Origin: Micromonospora aurantiaca ATCC 27029
Lineage (GTDB): Bacteria > Actinomycetota > Actinomycetes > Mycobacteriales > Micromonosporaceae
Length of the DNA stretch: 64,000 nucleotides
Reading direction: 5' to 3'
Assembly: GCF_000145235.1 (NCBI RefSeq)
Contig: NC_014391.1
Location: forward strand, 2,046,001-2,110,000
Shown here in pieces: positions 8,537 to 16,712 of this stretch. Position 1 is the first letter of the stretch. Each line of letters opens with the position of its first letter. A model generated the notes under the pieces. The model was not told the origin of the DNA, searched no databases, and worked only from the letters and a program-made list of their open reading frames with translations. The position numbers and the translations under genes are program-made.

Positions 8537-9718
8537 GTGAAGCTCCGCCGTCGGCTGGTCGCCGTGTCACTCCTCCTGGCGGTGGAGGCGACGGCGTTCG
8601 CGCTGCTCGTCACCGAGTCGGTGATGGATGCGATCGTCGCCGCCGGCCTCACCTGCGTGTCGTTGTGGCTGCACCTCGTCCTGCACGAGTGCGGTCACCT
8701 CGTCGTGGCGAAGCTGCTGCGTCTGCCGGTCATCGCGGTCCGTGTCGCGCCCTTCAACGGCTGGCGCAACGAGGTGTCGGTCCGGCCGTCGCCGTCGATG
8801 ACGGCGTTACCGCTGCGGATGCTGCTGTTCTATCTCGGTGGCCCGCTGGCCAACCTGTGCGCCGCGACGGCACTCGTCGTCGCGTCGGCGTCCACCGGTA
8901 CGGCGTTGACGCGGTTGACGCTGCTCGGCGCCGCGTTCGTCGGGGCGCTGCTCGGCCTGACCAACCTCGTTCCGGGGCGTTCGACCCACAGCGACGGCCA
9001 CAACCTGCTCCGCTGGCTCCGGGCTCCGGCAGCCGCCCGCGAAGGGCTGCGGGCGGGCTACTACCAGGAGGAGGTGGTCAGGGCGCTGCGGGCGGTCGCC
9101 CGAGCGGGTGGTGACGTCCACCGGGTCGGGATTCAGGCCCGCGACGGCAGCGATCCGCTCCTGGCCCTCGCTGCCTACCAGCAGAGATTGAGCGCGGGAC
9201 ACACGCAGTCGGCGGATCTGGTCGAGGAGGCCGAGCGGCTCGCGGCGCTGGCTCGCGCGGGCGGCACCGATCCCGCGGCCGCCGCGGCGATCGGCCAGAT
9301 GCTGAGCCTCCAGTTCGGAATGTGGTACCTGTACGCCGCGGTGGTGACCGGCGCGCCGGTGGATCGCCGGGAGGTGCGGGAGATCTCGGAACTCGCCCGG
9401 ATCGCCGCCTGGACGCAGCCGCGAGCGTTGTCCGCCCGGATCGTGATGAGCCTGGCTCACCTGCTCAACCAGCGGCCCGAGGATGCGCGATCGCTGCTTC
9501 TCGACGTCCGTCCCGGCGCCGAGCCGCGCGACCTCTGCGCCGTCGCGCTTCTTCTGCGGGCGGCCGCCGAGTCGTATCTCGGAAACCACGCCGAGGCGGA
9601 TCACCTTCTCCGCGCGGCCGGGGGCGACTACCCGCAACTGGCACAGCTCGTGGCCGCGATCCGGGCAGCCGATCCGGCGCCGCCCCTGTTCGCGCCGGCA
9701 CCGATGGCCGGAGCCTGA
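8537..9718 (+). CDS. M50-like membrane zinc metalloprotease with helical C-terminal region
   Basis: About 393 aa from GTG 8537. The open frame begins at 8378, but the upstream part overlaps the divergent gene. Membrane helices frame HLVLHECGHLVVAKLL, a zinc-binding HExxH (His50, Glu51, His54), followed by YLGGPLANLCAA and STHSDGHNLLRWL. The last supplies the Asp-Gly of site-2 protease-type enzymes. The C-terminal 200 residues are soluble and helix-rich with TPR-like segments (RALSARIVMSLAHLLNQRPEDARSLLLDV). It could process a membrane-bound regulator or act as a non-classical M50 homologue. Substrate unknown; it stands alone between divergent and co-directional genes. Confidence 0.7.
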   Translation: MKLRRRLVAVSLLLAVEATAFALLVTESVMDAIVAAGLTCVSLWLHLVLHECGHLVVAKLLRLPVIAVRVAPFNGWRNEVSVRPSPSMTALPLRMLLFYLGGPLANLCAATALVVASASTGTALTRLTLLGAAFVGALLGLTNLVPGRSTHSDGHNLLRWLRAPAAAREGLRAGYYQEEVVRALRAVARAGGDVHRVGIQARDGSDPLLALAAYQQRLSAGHTQSADLVEEAERLAALARAGGTDPAAAAAIGQMLSLQFGMWYLYAAVVTGAPVDRREVREISELARIAAWTQPRALSARIVMSLAHLLNQRPEDARSLLLDVRPGAEPRDLCAVALLLRAAAESYLGNHAEADHLLRAAGGDYPQLAQLVAAIRAADPAPPLFAPAPMAGA

Positions 9719-9907
9719 CCGCTCGACGAGCCGGTGGCTCGTCGCCGTCATGATCTGGTCGGGCGTTTTCTGCGGTGTTTCCGTTACGTCGACACACCGC
9801 TACTTGCATTGATTCCCGTCACATTTGGTCCTTATCGAAATGCCTTGTCCTGATCTGCGGGGCCGCCTACTGTGGGCGGCCTCGGAGTTCGACGGGGGAG
9901 CGACGGG

Positions 9908-11767
9908 ATGCAATTGGACATTCGGCTTCTGGGCCCTGTCGAGCTGCGGGTCGGCGGCCGGCGCGTCGCGCCGGGACCGGGAAAGCGGCGGGCCGTGCTC
10001 GCCGGGCTCGCGCTGGCGGCGAACCGGTCGGTGTCCCTGGACCGGCTGGCCGCCATGGTCTGGTCCGACGTCCCCCCGCCTTCGGCGACGGCCAACCTGC
10101 GTTCGCACGCGGCGGCGCTGCGCCGGATGGTGGGCGACCGGCTGGTGACGCGTCCGAACGCGTACGAGCTGCGGATGCAGCCCGACGAACTGGATGTCAC
10201 CGAGTTCCACCGGCTGGCGGAGAACGGCCGCACGGCACTGGTCAGGGGGTATGCGCTCGACGCCGTTCCCGCGCTCGACGCCGCGCTCGCGTTGTGGCGC
10301 GGCGCGGCGGGCGAAGGGCTGCCGACCGGCACCACGCTCGACAACCGCTGGGCGAGCCTGGAGGAGCAGCGGCTTCAGGTGTTCGAGGTGCTGACCGATG
10401 CCCGCCTGGCGGTCGGCCGGCATGCCGAGCTGCTACCCGGGCTGCGTGAGCATCTGGCCGCGTACCCGTTGCGGGAACGGGCGTGGGGGCAGCTGATGCT
10501 CGCGCTGTACCGCTGCGGTGAGGTGCCGGCCGCACTGGCCGCCTACCGGGACGCGCGCGCCCGGCTGGACCAGCACCTCGGCATCGAGCCGGGCGAGGAA
10601 CTGGCCGCCCTGCACCGGGCGATCCTGGAACGGGCGCCGGACGTCTCGTACACCCGGCCGCCGCCGGTGATCGCGGCACCGTCGGCCGCCGATCCGGCTC
10701 CCGCCGCCGAGACCGGCCGGACGGTGCCCCGGGAGCTGCCACCGGATCTGGTCACCTTCGTCGGGCGCACCAGGGAAGCGGGGGAGGTCAGCACGGTAGC
10801 GACGGGCCGCGCACCCGCTGTCGTGGTCGTCACGGGCCCGCCGGGAAGCGGCAAGACCGGGCTCGCCGTACACGCGGCCCACGCGGTGGCCGGTGAGTTC
10901 ACCGACGGGCAGATCTTCGTCGACGTCGCGTACCGGGCCTCGGTCACCCCGGCGGAGTTGCTGGCCCGGGTGCTGCGCGCGCTCGGCGTCGCGGCGGGCG
11001 ACATGCCCGACAGCGCCGACGAGCGCGCCGGGCGCCTGCGCTCGCTCACCGCCGGACGCCGGCTGCTGCTGGTCCTCGACGGCGTCACCAGCGCGGCCCA
11101 GGTGCGGCCCCTACTGCCCGCCAGTCCCGGTCCTGCCCTGATCGCCGTGGCCCGGCGCGCTCTGGGCAACCTCGACGGTGTACGGCGGGTCGCCCTGTCG
11201 CCGTTGGCCGAACCCGGCGCCCGGGAACTGCTGGCCGCGCTCGCCGGTCCGGAACGGCTGGCCGCGGATCCGGGCGCGACAGCCGAGCTGATCGGCCTGT
11301 GTGCCGGATCGGTGCTGGCGCTGCGGGTCGCCGGCTCGAGACTGGCGACGTGGCCGGGGATGCCGGTGGCCGCGCTGGTCGGCGAACTCACAGCGGGAGG
11401 GAGCACGCTGGATCTGCTGAGTTACGACGACCTGTCCGTACGAGCGAGCCTGGCCGCCGCCGTCGCGGTCGTCGCCTCGGAGGACGAGGTGGCCGGCCGG
11501 CTGTTCGAGCTTCTCGCCGCCTGCCCGGAGGCTCCGGCGGCGGTGGACCGTGCCGCGGCGCAACTCGGCGAGTCCACCGAACGGATCAGGCGGGCCATGG
11601 AAGGCCTGGTCGATGCGCACCTGGTCGCCCGGGACGGTGCAGCCCGCTACCGGCTGCCGGCGCTGGTCAGGGATTACGCCGCCGAATTGTCGACAGTGCC
11701 GTCCGGGCCGGCGTCGCGGCTCGTTCGGGGGAACCCGTTCCTCACGTTGTCGTCCCGGTCCGGGTGA
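9908..11767 (+). CDS. AfsR/SARP family transcriptional regulator (HTH-BTAD-NB-ARC)
   Basis: 619 aa from ATG 9908. The N-terminal OmpR-like winged helix begins MQLDIRLLGPVELRVGG and runs to about residue 90. The BTAD helical domain (about 95-245) includes LPGLREHLAAYPLRERAWGQLMLALYRCG and AALAAYRDARARLDQHLGIEPGEELAALH. The STAND/NB-ARC ATPase starts at FVGRTREAGEV with Walker A GPPGSGKTG and a Walker B-like LLLVLDGV. The protein stops soon after the winged-helix part and lacks the TPR array of full AfsR. It probably controls secondary metabolism or neighbouring genes, the downstream secreted nuclease-like gene being the nearest co-directional one. Confidence 0.88.
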   Translation: MQLDIRLLGPVELRVGGRRVAPGPGKRRAVLAGLALAANRSVSLDRLAAMVWSDVPPPSATANLRSHAAALRRMVGDRLVTRPNAYELRMQPDELDVTEFHRLAENGRTALVRGYALDAVPALDAALALWRGAAGEGLPTGTTLDNRWASLEEQRLQVFEVLTDARLAVGRHAELLPGLREHLAAYPLRERAWGQLMLALYRCGEVPAALAAYRDARARLDQHLGIEPGEELAALHRAILERAPDVSYTRPPPVIAAPSAADPAPAAETGRTVPRELPPDLVTFVGRTREAGEVSTVATGRAPAVVVVTGPPGSGKTGLAVHAAHAVAGEFTDGQIFVDVAYRASVTPAELLARVLRALGVAAGDMPDSADERAGRLRSLTAGRRLLLVLDGVTSAAQVRPLLPASPGPALIAVARRALGNLDGVRRVALSPLAEPGARELLAALAGPERLAADPGATAELIGLCAGSVLALRVAGSRLATWPGMPVAALVGELTAGGSTLDLLSYDDLSVRASLAAAVAVVASEDEVAGRLFELLAACPEAPAAVDRAAAQLGESTERIRRAMEGLVDAHLVARDGAARYRLPALVRDYAAELSTVPSGPASRLVRGNPFLTLSSRSG

Positions 11768-11883
11768 TCGATTCTGCCGACCGCTCGGGTCGTCCGGCGA
11801 GCGTAGACGACAAAGTATCTCGAATATAGATCGCCGTGACAGGCTCCGCTCGTCATCGACCAATCTCAGTGAGACGGGGCGGC

Positions 11884-14238
11884 ATGTCAGGCTACAGACG
11901 TCATCGCTATTTCAGTCGGTCCTTACGCATGACGGCATTCGCCGTCGCGATCCTCCTCCCGCTCAGCATGATCAGCCAGCCGGCATCCGCCCAGGTCGTC
12001 ACCGAGGCGCAACTGCCGGCATGCGCCGACCCGTCCGTGCCGGACGACGTCAACCACGCGTCCATCCGCCTCGAAGGACCGGCAGCCGGGTCGGAGGTCG
12101 CGGTCGACGCGAACGGCAGGATCGCCGTCAGCGGCTACGTGCACAAGCAGGCCACGATGGTGGACGTCTCGGTCGAGAAGACCACCTCGACCAGCTTCAC
12201 CTACGGCCCGCCGCCGGAGGGCGTCACGGACTGGTCGGCCTCCTGGACCGCCAGCATGCGCCCACCGCGACTGGGTCCGGTGAAGGTCTGCACCCGTGCC
12301 CAGCGCGAACCCGGCCGCTACGCACGGATCCTGCGCGACATCACCGTGCTGGACCTGATCCCGCCGAGCAACGTTCCGAACCTGGCGGTCGGCACGATCA
12401 CGGCCACCGGCGCCAAGGTGACCTGGGGTGCCGCGACCGACAACTACGGTCTCGCCGGATACGAGGTCACCGTCGACGGGGGCACCCCGCACCGGACCAC
12501 GGTCGGCACCCGCTCGTACTCGATCACCGGACTCCAGCCGTCCAGCAACCACACGGTTTCCGTGGTCGCCGTCGACCTGGCCGGCAACCGGTCGAAGACG
12601 CCCGCCACGACGTCCTTCACGACCGACGCCCTGCCGCCGCCTCCCGACGTGGACGCCGGCCTGACCCTGGACCCGGACGAGGGCGGCGCCATGGCCAGCT
12701 GGCACCCGAACCCGGCCACCGAGGCGAGCTACCGCGCCTACCTCGACGGCGAGATTTACGACCACTTCGAGCGAGACCAGCTCTGCGAGGACGGCAACGG
12801 CAACGTGGCCAGCCCGTGTACGGCGGACAGCGTCATCAAGCTCCCGATCGAGCCGCTCGAGGAGTACACGCCGTACGCCTTCCGGGTGGAGGCGCTGAGC
12901 GCCGACGGCACTGTGGTGCGGGAACTCGCCGGCGACTTCACCACGATGATCCACGTGGACGAGCTGTCGCCGGCGGTCACGCAGACCACCGCCAGTGAAG
13001 CGTCGCAATGCGCGGGCGCCGGTGGTGACATCTACATCGCGGCCAGCTCGCGTGCGAGTGTGCCGGTGCCCTCCGGCGCCACGCAGATCTTCCTCGGCTG
13101 TTACCGCGCAGCCGACACCAGCTGCCTCGACGCCGTCCTGCCACCGTCCGGCGAGAAGCTCGTCGACTGTGCGGACGACCTCACCCGCACGCTGTTCGCC
13201 ATCGCTCCCTCCGGCCGCGGTCCGGTCATCTCGTCGATCGACGACACGCAGCCCCGGCCGCTGCTGTTGCAGGCGGCTGTGGTGCCGATCGCCTGGTGTC
13301 TGAGCAGCGGCGCCTGCGCGACGCTCATCGCTCCCGTCGCGGAGACGGCCGCGGCGGCCGCGGTCGCCCCGGTAGCCGCCGCCAGCATCTCGTGGTGGGT
13401 CGTCGGCCTCGGCGGCCTCGGCCTCGGGGCCGCGCTGGGCACGCTGCTCGCCATCCTCTTCCCCGGCACCATCGGCGTCAACGGGCTCATCGAGTACCCG
13501 ATCTCGCACGACGTCGACTTCGAGCAGTTCGACAACTGGGGCCTGGACGAGGGCGAGTGGTACAACAGCCTGAAGGTCTACGCCGAGGTCATCAAGACGA
13601 CGAAGCTGGTGGCGAACCAGCGCAACCTGCCCTTCGCCTGGGACTCCACAGAGGACGCGCGCCTCAAGCGGATCATCGACCAGGCATGTACGGCGCAGCG
13701 CGGCACCCAGGGCAAGGCCGGATGCGACGACGACATCATCGTCTACGTACCCGGGGCCAAGAACTACAAGGGCGCCGACATGACCGAGACCGGCAAGCAC
13801 ATCGTGGCCGCCATGGGCGACGGCGGATATCCGCAGCCGCCGACCCGGGCGGTGTGGTTCTACCCGGCGCGAAGCGCCGGCGGGCAGGCGGCGCGCGCCA
13901 AGGGCCACAGCCGCGGCTGGTTCGGCACCGCGGCGTTCAAACCGAACGCGTGCGACGTACGGGTTCCCGGGCAGACCTGCGACGAGTTCCCGTTCTGGTC
14001 GACCGACCAGGCGGTCGACCTGACCGGCCAGGTCGCCAGCTTGAAGCTGGTGTCGACAGCCGAGTCGCTTCCGCAGGCCAACGACATCAACGCGTTCTAC
14101 GGCAAGTGCAAGGTGAGCGACAAGACCAAGTTCGTCGTGCTGCCGGTGAAGCCGTGGGTCGAGGCCGGCGGCCCGAGCTTCACCTTCAAGCTCAGCGGCG
14201 GCGGGGCTAGCCTGTGCATGACGCCCGTGGCACCGTGA
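11884..14238 (+). CDS. Secreted FN3 protein with NucA/NucB-like nuclease C terminus, putative toxin
   Basis: 784 aa from ATG 11884; a GTG at 11836 is possible. Signal peptide: FSRSLRMTAFAVAILLPLSMISQPASA. Residues about 160-255 form an FN3 domain (VTWGAATDNYGLAGYEV to NRSKTPATTSFTT), followed by a second beta-rich Cys-containing segment. Residues about 485-530 are an Ala/Gly-rich hydrophobic stretch (SISWWVVGLGGLGLGAALGTLLAIL), a possible membrane-insertion segment. The C terminus has KGHSRGWFG, NACDVRVPGQTCDEFPFWS (Cys699, Asp700, Glu701) and ESLPQANDINAFYGKC, matching the CDE-[FY]PF layout of actinobacterial NucA/NucB DNases. The next gene, 16 bases on, looks like an immunity partner. Toxin role is inference. 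Confidence 0.65.
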   Translation: MSGYRRHRYFSRSLRMTAFAVAILLPLSMISQPASAQVVTEAQLPACADPSVPDDVNHASIRLEGPAAGSEVAVDANGRIAVSGYVHKQATMVDVSVEKTTSTSFTYGPPPEGVTDWSASWTASMRPPRLGPVKVCTRAQREPGRYARILRDITVLDLIPPSNVPNLAVGTITATGAKVTWGAATDNYGLAGYEVTVDGGTPHRTTVGTRSYSITGLQPSSNHTVSVVAVDLAGNRSKTPATTSFTTDALPPPPDVDAGLTLDPDEGGAMASWHPNPATEASYRAYLDGEIYDHFERDQLCEDGNGNVASPCTADSVIKLPIEPLEEYTPYAFRVEALSADGTVVRELAGDFTTMIHVDELSPAVTQTTASEASQCAGAGGDIYIAASSRASVPVPSGATQIFLGCYRAADTSCLDAVLPPSGEKLVDCADDLTRTLFAIAPSGRGPVISSIDDTQPRPLLLQAAVVPIAWCLSSGACATLIAPVAETAAAAAVAPVAAASISWWVVGLGGLGLGAALGTLLAILFPGTIGVNGLIEYPISHDVDFEQFDNWGLDEGEWYNSLKVYAEVIKTTKLVANQRNLPFAWDSTEDARLKRIIDQACTAQRGTQGKAGCDDDIIVYVPGAKNYKGADMTETGKHIVAAMGDGGYPQPPTRAVWFYPARSAGGQAARAKGHSRGWFGTAAFKPNACDVRVPGQTCDEFPFWSTDQAVDLTGQVASLKLVSTAESLPQANDINAFYGKCKVSDKTKFVVLPVKPWVEAGGPSFTFKLSGGGASLCMTPVAP

Positions 14239-14254
14239 GCCGAGGAGCCTCCTG

Positions 14255-14947
14255 ATGCTCGACGACATGCGCGTACTGCGCGAAGCGGTGCGGGAGTACC
14301 GCGTCGCGGCGACTGCTGCCGGCCTCGACTGGCCCGATTCGGGCGAGTCGCCGGCCGGGCCGCCGCCGGACCGGGTGCGCCGGATCTTCGACGTGGACCA
14401 CGTCGCGGATCAGCTGGCCTGGTTGCAGTCGCAGCGCTGGCCGGACGCGCGGTTGCTCCCGAACGGCGGATGGCGGATGCCGTGGCCGGACGGTGGGGAC
14501 GCGCTCGACTACCTGGGGCTGTCGATCGGCACGCCGTTCCCCTGGCGGCAGCAACTACCCCTGTTCCACTTCGACTTCCTGCTCTACACGTTCGTCCTCG
14601 CGGGCGAGCACGAGGGGGAGATCTGGCGCTACCCGGTGGGGGAGGACGCCTGGGAGTCGGTCCGTGCCGCCCCCAGCCTGGCCGTCCTCTTCGACCAGTG
14701 GACCAGGGGAATCGCCGCCGGTGTGGTCCGCTACGACGAGGCGAACAAGTGGCTCGTCGTCGAGGACGCGGACGGGGCACCCGACCTCGACCCGCTGGCC
14801 TTCCCGGTGACTCCGGTGGACGAGACGCTGCTGCACGCGCGGCAGCGTGAATGCGGGGCGAGCCCTGTGGCCGACGACGACGGCTTCGAGCACCAGGAAC
14901 GGCTGCTCGACGCCATCGACGCGGCGAAGGCCACGCTCGGCAGCTAG
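14255..14947 (+). CDS. Putative SUKH/SMI1-KNR4-like immunity protein
   Basis: 230 aa, soluble and acidic, with no signal peptide. GAGGAG precedes the ATG, and the gene begins 16 bases after the nuclease-like gene, so the two are almost certainly co-transcribed. The middle contains LFHFDFLLYTFVLAGEHEGEIWRYPVGEDAWESVRAAPSLAVLFDQW. A hydrophobic strand, an 'I-x-R' strand and then an S-x-x-x-L-F helix recall the SUKH fold used to neutralise nuclease toxins in polymorphic toxin loci. That assignment rests on pattern and position only; the family could be a different DUF. Confidence 0.45.
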   Translation: MLDDMRVLREAVREYRVAATAAGLDWPDSGESPAGPPPDRVRRIFDVDHVADQLAWLQSQRWPDARLLPNGGWRMPWPDGGDALDYLGLSIGTPFPWRQQLPLFHFDFLLYTFVLAGEHEGEIWRYPVGEDAWESVRAAPSLAVLFDQWTRGIAAGVVRYDEANKWLVVEDADGAPDLDPLAFPVTPVDETLLHARQRECGASPVADDDGFEHQERLLDAIDAAKATLGS

Positions 14948-14953
14948 ACCGGC

Positions 14954-14987
14954 CTGCGGTGGGTGGGCCCCGGCCCGCCCACCGCAG
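14954..14987. terminator. Bidirectional terminator hairpin
   Basis: CTGCGGTGGGTGGGCC (14954-14969) pairs with GGCCCGCCCACCGCAG (14972-14987) with only one G-T wobble. It sits between the convergent immunity-like and SRPBCC genes. Confidence 0.65.
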
Positions 14988-14993
14988 CCGCGG

Positions 14994-15470
14994 TCAGTCC
15001 TCGAATCCGGCCGGGTGGGCGTCGCCGACAGCGTTCAGCAGCACACCCTGCTCCAGCAGCGCCTTGCAGGCGCAGAGGACCGTGGTGAACCCGCCCATCG
15101 AGTCGATCGCCCTGCTCACTGCCTGGTCGGCGGTGCCGGCGAAGCCGGTCTCGGTGATCCGGACCAGCGTGGTGTCGTCCTCACCGGGCAGGAACCGCCA
15201 CTCGACCTGGGTGGGGGACTCCGGATCCCACTCGGCCAGGATGCGGCGGTTCTCCTCCACGTCCTTGACGGTGACGACGGTGGAGACGCCGTACATCTCC
15301 CAGTCCCAGGTGACGACGGCGCCGGGTTCCAGCCGGCCGCTGCTCCTGGTGAACCAGAACCTCGTGGTCACCGCCGGGTCGGCGAACGCCTGGAAGACCT
15401 CGGCGGCGGGCCGGCGGATGAGCATCTGCGCGGTGATGACAGGGGGTCGGGTCAAGCGGTCACTGTCCAC
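14994..15470 (-). CDS. SRPBCC / AHSA1-type ligand-binding protein
   Basis: About 158 aa from the GTG at 15470, which has AGGAGAGAAGGG upstream; the frame is open further but the added residues are low-complexity. The START-like fold is indicated by IRRPAAEVFQAFADPAVTTRFWF at the N terminus, a beta-sheet core (GAVVTWDWEMYGVSTVVTV, then TQVEWRFLPGEDDTTLVRITETGF), and a long C-terminal helix (GGFTTVLCACKALLEQG). AHSA1-like proteins bind hydrophobic ligands or act as Hsp90-activator homologues. No specific ligand can be assigned. Divergent from the next gene. Confidence 0.8.
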   Translation of the reverse strand: MDSDRLTRPPVITAQMLIRRPAAEVFQAFADPAVTTRFWFTRSSGRLEPGAVVTWDWEMYGVSTVVTVKDVEENRRILAEWDPESPTQVEWRFLPGEDDTTLVRITETGFAGTADQAVSRAIDSMGGFTTVLCACKALLEQGVLLNAVGDAHPAGFED

Positions 15471-15607
15471 GGGCAGTGGTGTTCCCTTCTCTCCTGGCCG
15501 GGCACTGCGGATGCGGTCACGGTACGGAATTCGCTTGAGCGGTGCCGCGACATGGGTCAGAGTCGTTCCATGATCTCCTACCGGAAGGGCGGCGACGCCC
15601 CGGCGCG

Positions 15608-16471
15608 ATGAGCGCCCCCACGCGGCGCGACGACGCCGCGAAGACCCCGCACGACCTGTGGCAGCAGGCGGTCCGGATCCGCCAGGAATGGCTCGACCAC
15701 GCCCTGTCCACACAGCCGGCCGACAAGCCCACCGCCGAGCGCTGCCTGACCGCCGTCTACGCGAGGGCGTCGCGGCCGCGACCCCGCTTCGAATGGGTCG
15801 ACTCGCCGGCGAAGGCACTGCCTCTGGTCAGCGGCTGGCCCACACTCGACCGGCTCCACGAGCGCATCCGGGCGGTACGGCCGCCCCGGACACCGCTGCT
15901 GGCGAGCGACATCGCCATGGTCGTCTCCCAGCTCCGGGGCGCGCTCAGCGCGGGCGTCGTGCACACCGATCCCGAGCTGTCACCCGCACGCAGGGGCAAG
16001 GCCAAGGAGCCGTGGCCCGAGCTGGCGCCGCAGCGGGCGTTCGACGGCGGCGTACCGCTCGCCGTCGTCCTGCACCAGGGGGTACGCGCGGCGCTGCACC
16101 GCAGCCTCGCGCACGGGTTCTACCTGCCGGTGCGTGCGGCGCTCGCGGGCGACGGCCCGGTGCCCGTGTGCTGGTACGGGCAGCAGGACGCGTCCTGGAT
16201 CGCCTACTACGACGTGCTGCGCCGGCTCGGCCTCGCCCGGTACGGGCCGGACGAGGCCGGACACCTGGACACCTGGGCCGACCTGGCCCGCTCCTGCGGC
16301 TGGTGGTGGCCGGGGGAGGAGGTCTGCGTCGTGGTGGACCGGCCACAGGTGATCCGGATCGAGCCGGTCCCCGGTACGCCGCACGACCGGGTCCGGCTGC
16401 GACCCGGCGGCGTGCGCTACCGCGACGGCTGCCAACCGCTGCTGAGCGGCGTGGGCGCCGATCCGGGATGA
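15608..16471 (+). CDS. Uncharacterised protein, possibly DUF6745-like
   Basis: About 287 aa from ATG 15608; the frame is open from 15542. Soluble, no signal or membrane segment. The sequence is rich in Trp, Arg and Ala. The central and C-terminal part has FYLPVRAALAG, CWYGQQDASWIAYYDVLRRLG and CGWWWPGEEVCVVVDRPQVIRIEP, the arrangement (aromatic patch, then WW-x-x-E-x-x-C-V-V-x-x-R-P) of a leucine-rich-repeat-associated DUF common in actinomycetes. Function unknown. Confidence 0.55.
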   Translation: MSAPTRRDDAAKTPHDLWQQAVRIRQEWLDHALSTQPADKPTAERCLTAVYARASRPRPRFEWVDSPAKALPLVSGWPTLDRLHERIRAVRPPRTPLLASDIAMVVSQLRGALSAGVVHTDPELSPARRGKAKEPWPELAPQRAFDGGVPLAVVLHQGVRAALHRSLAHGFYLPVRAALAGDGPVPVCWYGQQDASWIAYYDVLRRLGLARYGPDEAGHLDTWADLARSCGWWWPGEEVCVVVDRPQVIRIEPVPGTPHDRVRLRPGGVRYRDGCQPLLSGVGADPG

Positions 16472-16523
16472 CGGGCATCCGCGCGGGCGGAGACCTTGAT
16501 TGGATAGGCGACGGTAAATAGAT

Positions 16524-16590
16524 TGGGCTCGGGCGCCGCCGAGGTCCGCAGACCGGACCCCGGCGGCTGACCGGGCCGCCTTTCGAGCCG
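16524..16590 (+). other. Structured GC-rich leader between two genes
   Basis: The 241-base gap 16472-16712 contains nested inverted repeats. GGCTC pairs with GAGCC around an inner GGTCCG-CAGA-CGGACC-like hairpin, and GGCGGC (16562-16567) pairs with GCCGCC (16575-16580), followed by TTT. The last hairpin could terminate the upstream gene; the whole could be a structured 5' leader of the CBM2 gene. No known riboswitch consensus was recognised. Confidence 0.3.
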
Positions 16591-16712
16591 GGCACATCGG
16601 TCGTACGCATCGACCACTCACCGTGGCGCACCGCCGCGCCGCATCCTCGCGCACCGCCGCGTCCGACGACGACGCGCGCCGCTGCGCCCTGTCCGACGCC
16701 GAAGGACTTCCC

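Noticed and set aside
16524..16590. A ydaO or GEMM-type riboswitch before the CBM2 gene
   Set aside because: The conserved core sequences of those classes could not be matched; only generic hairpins are seen.
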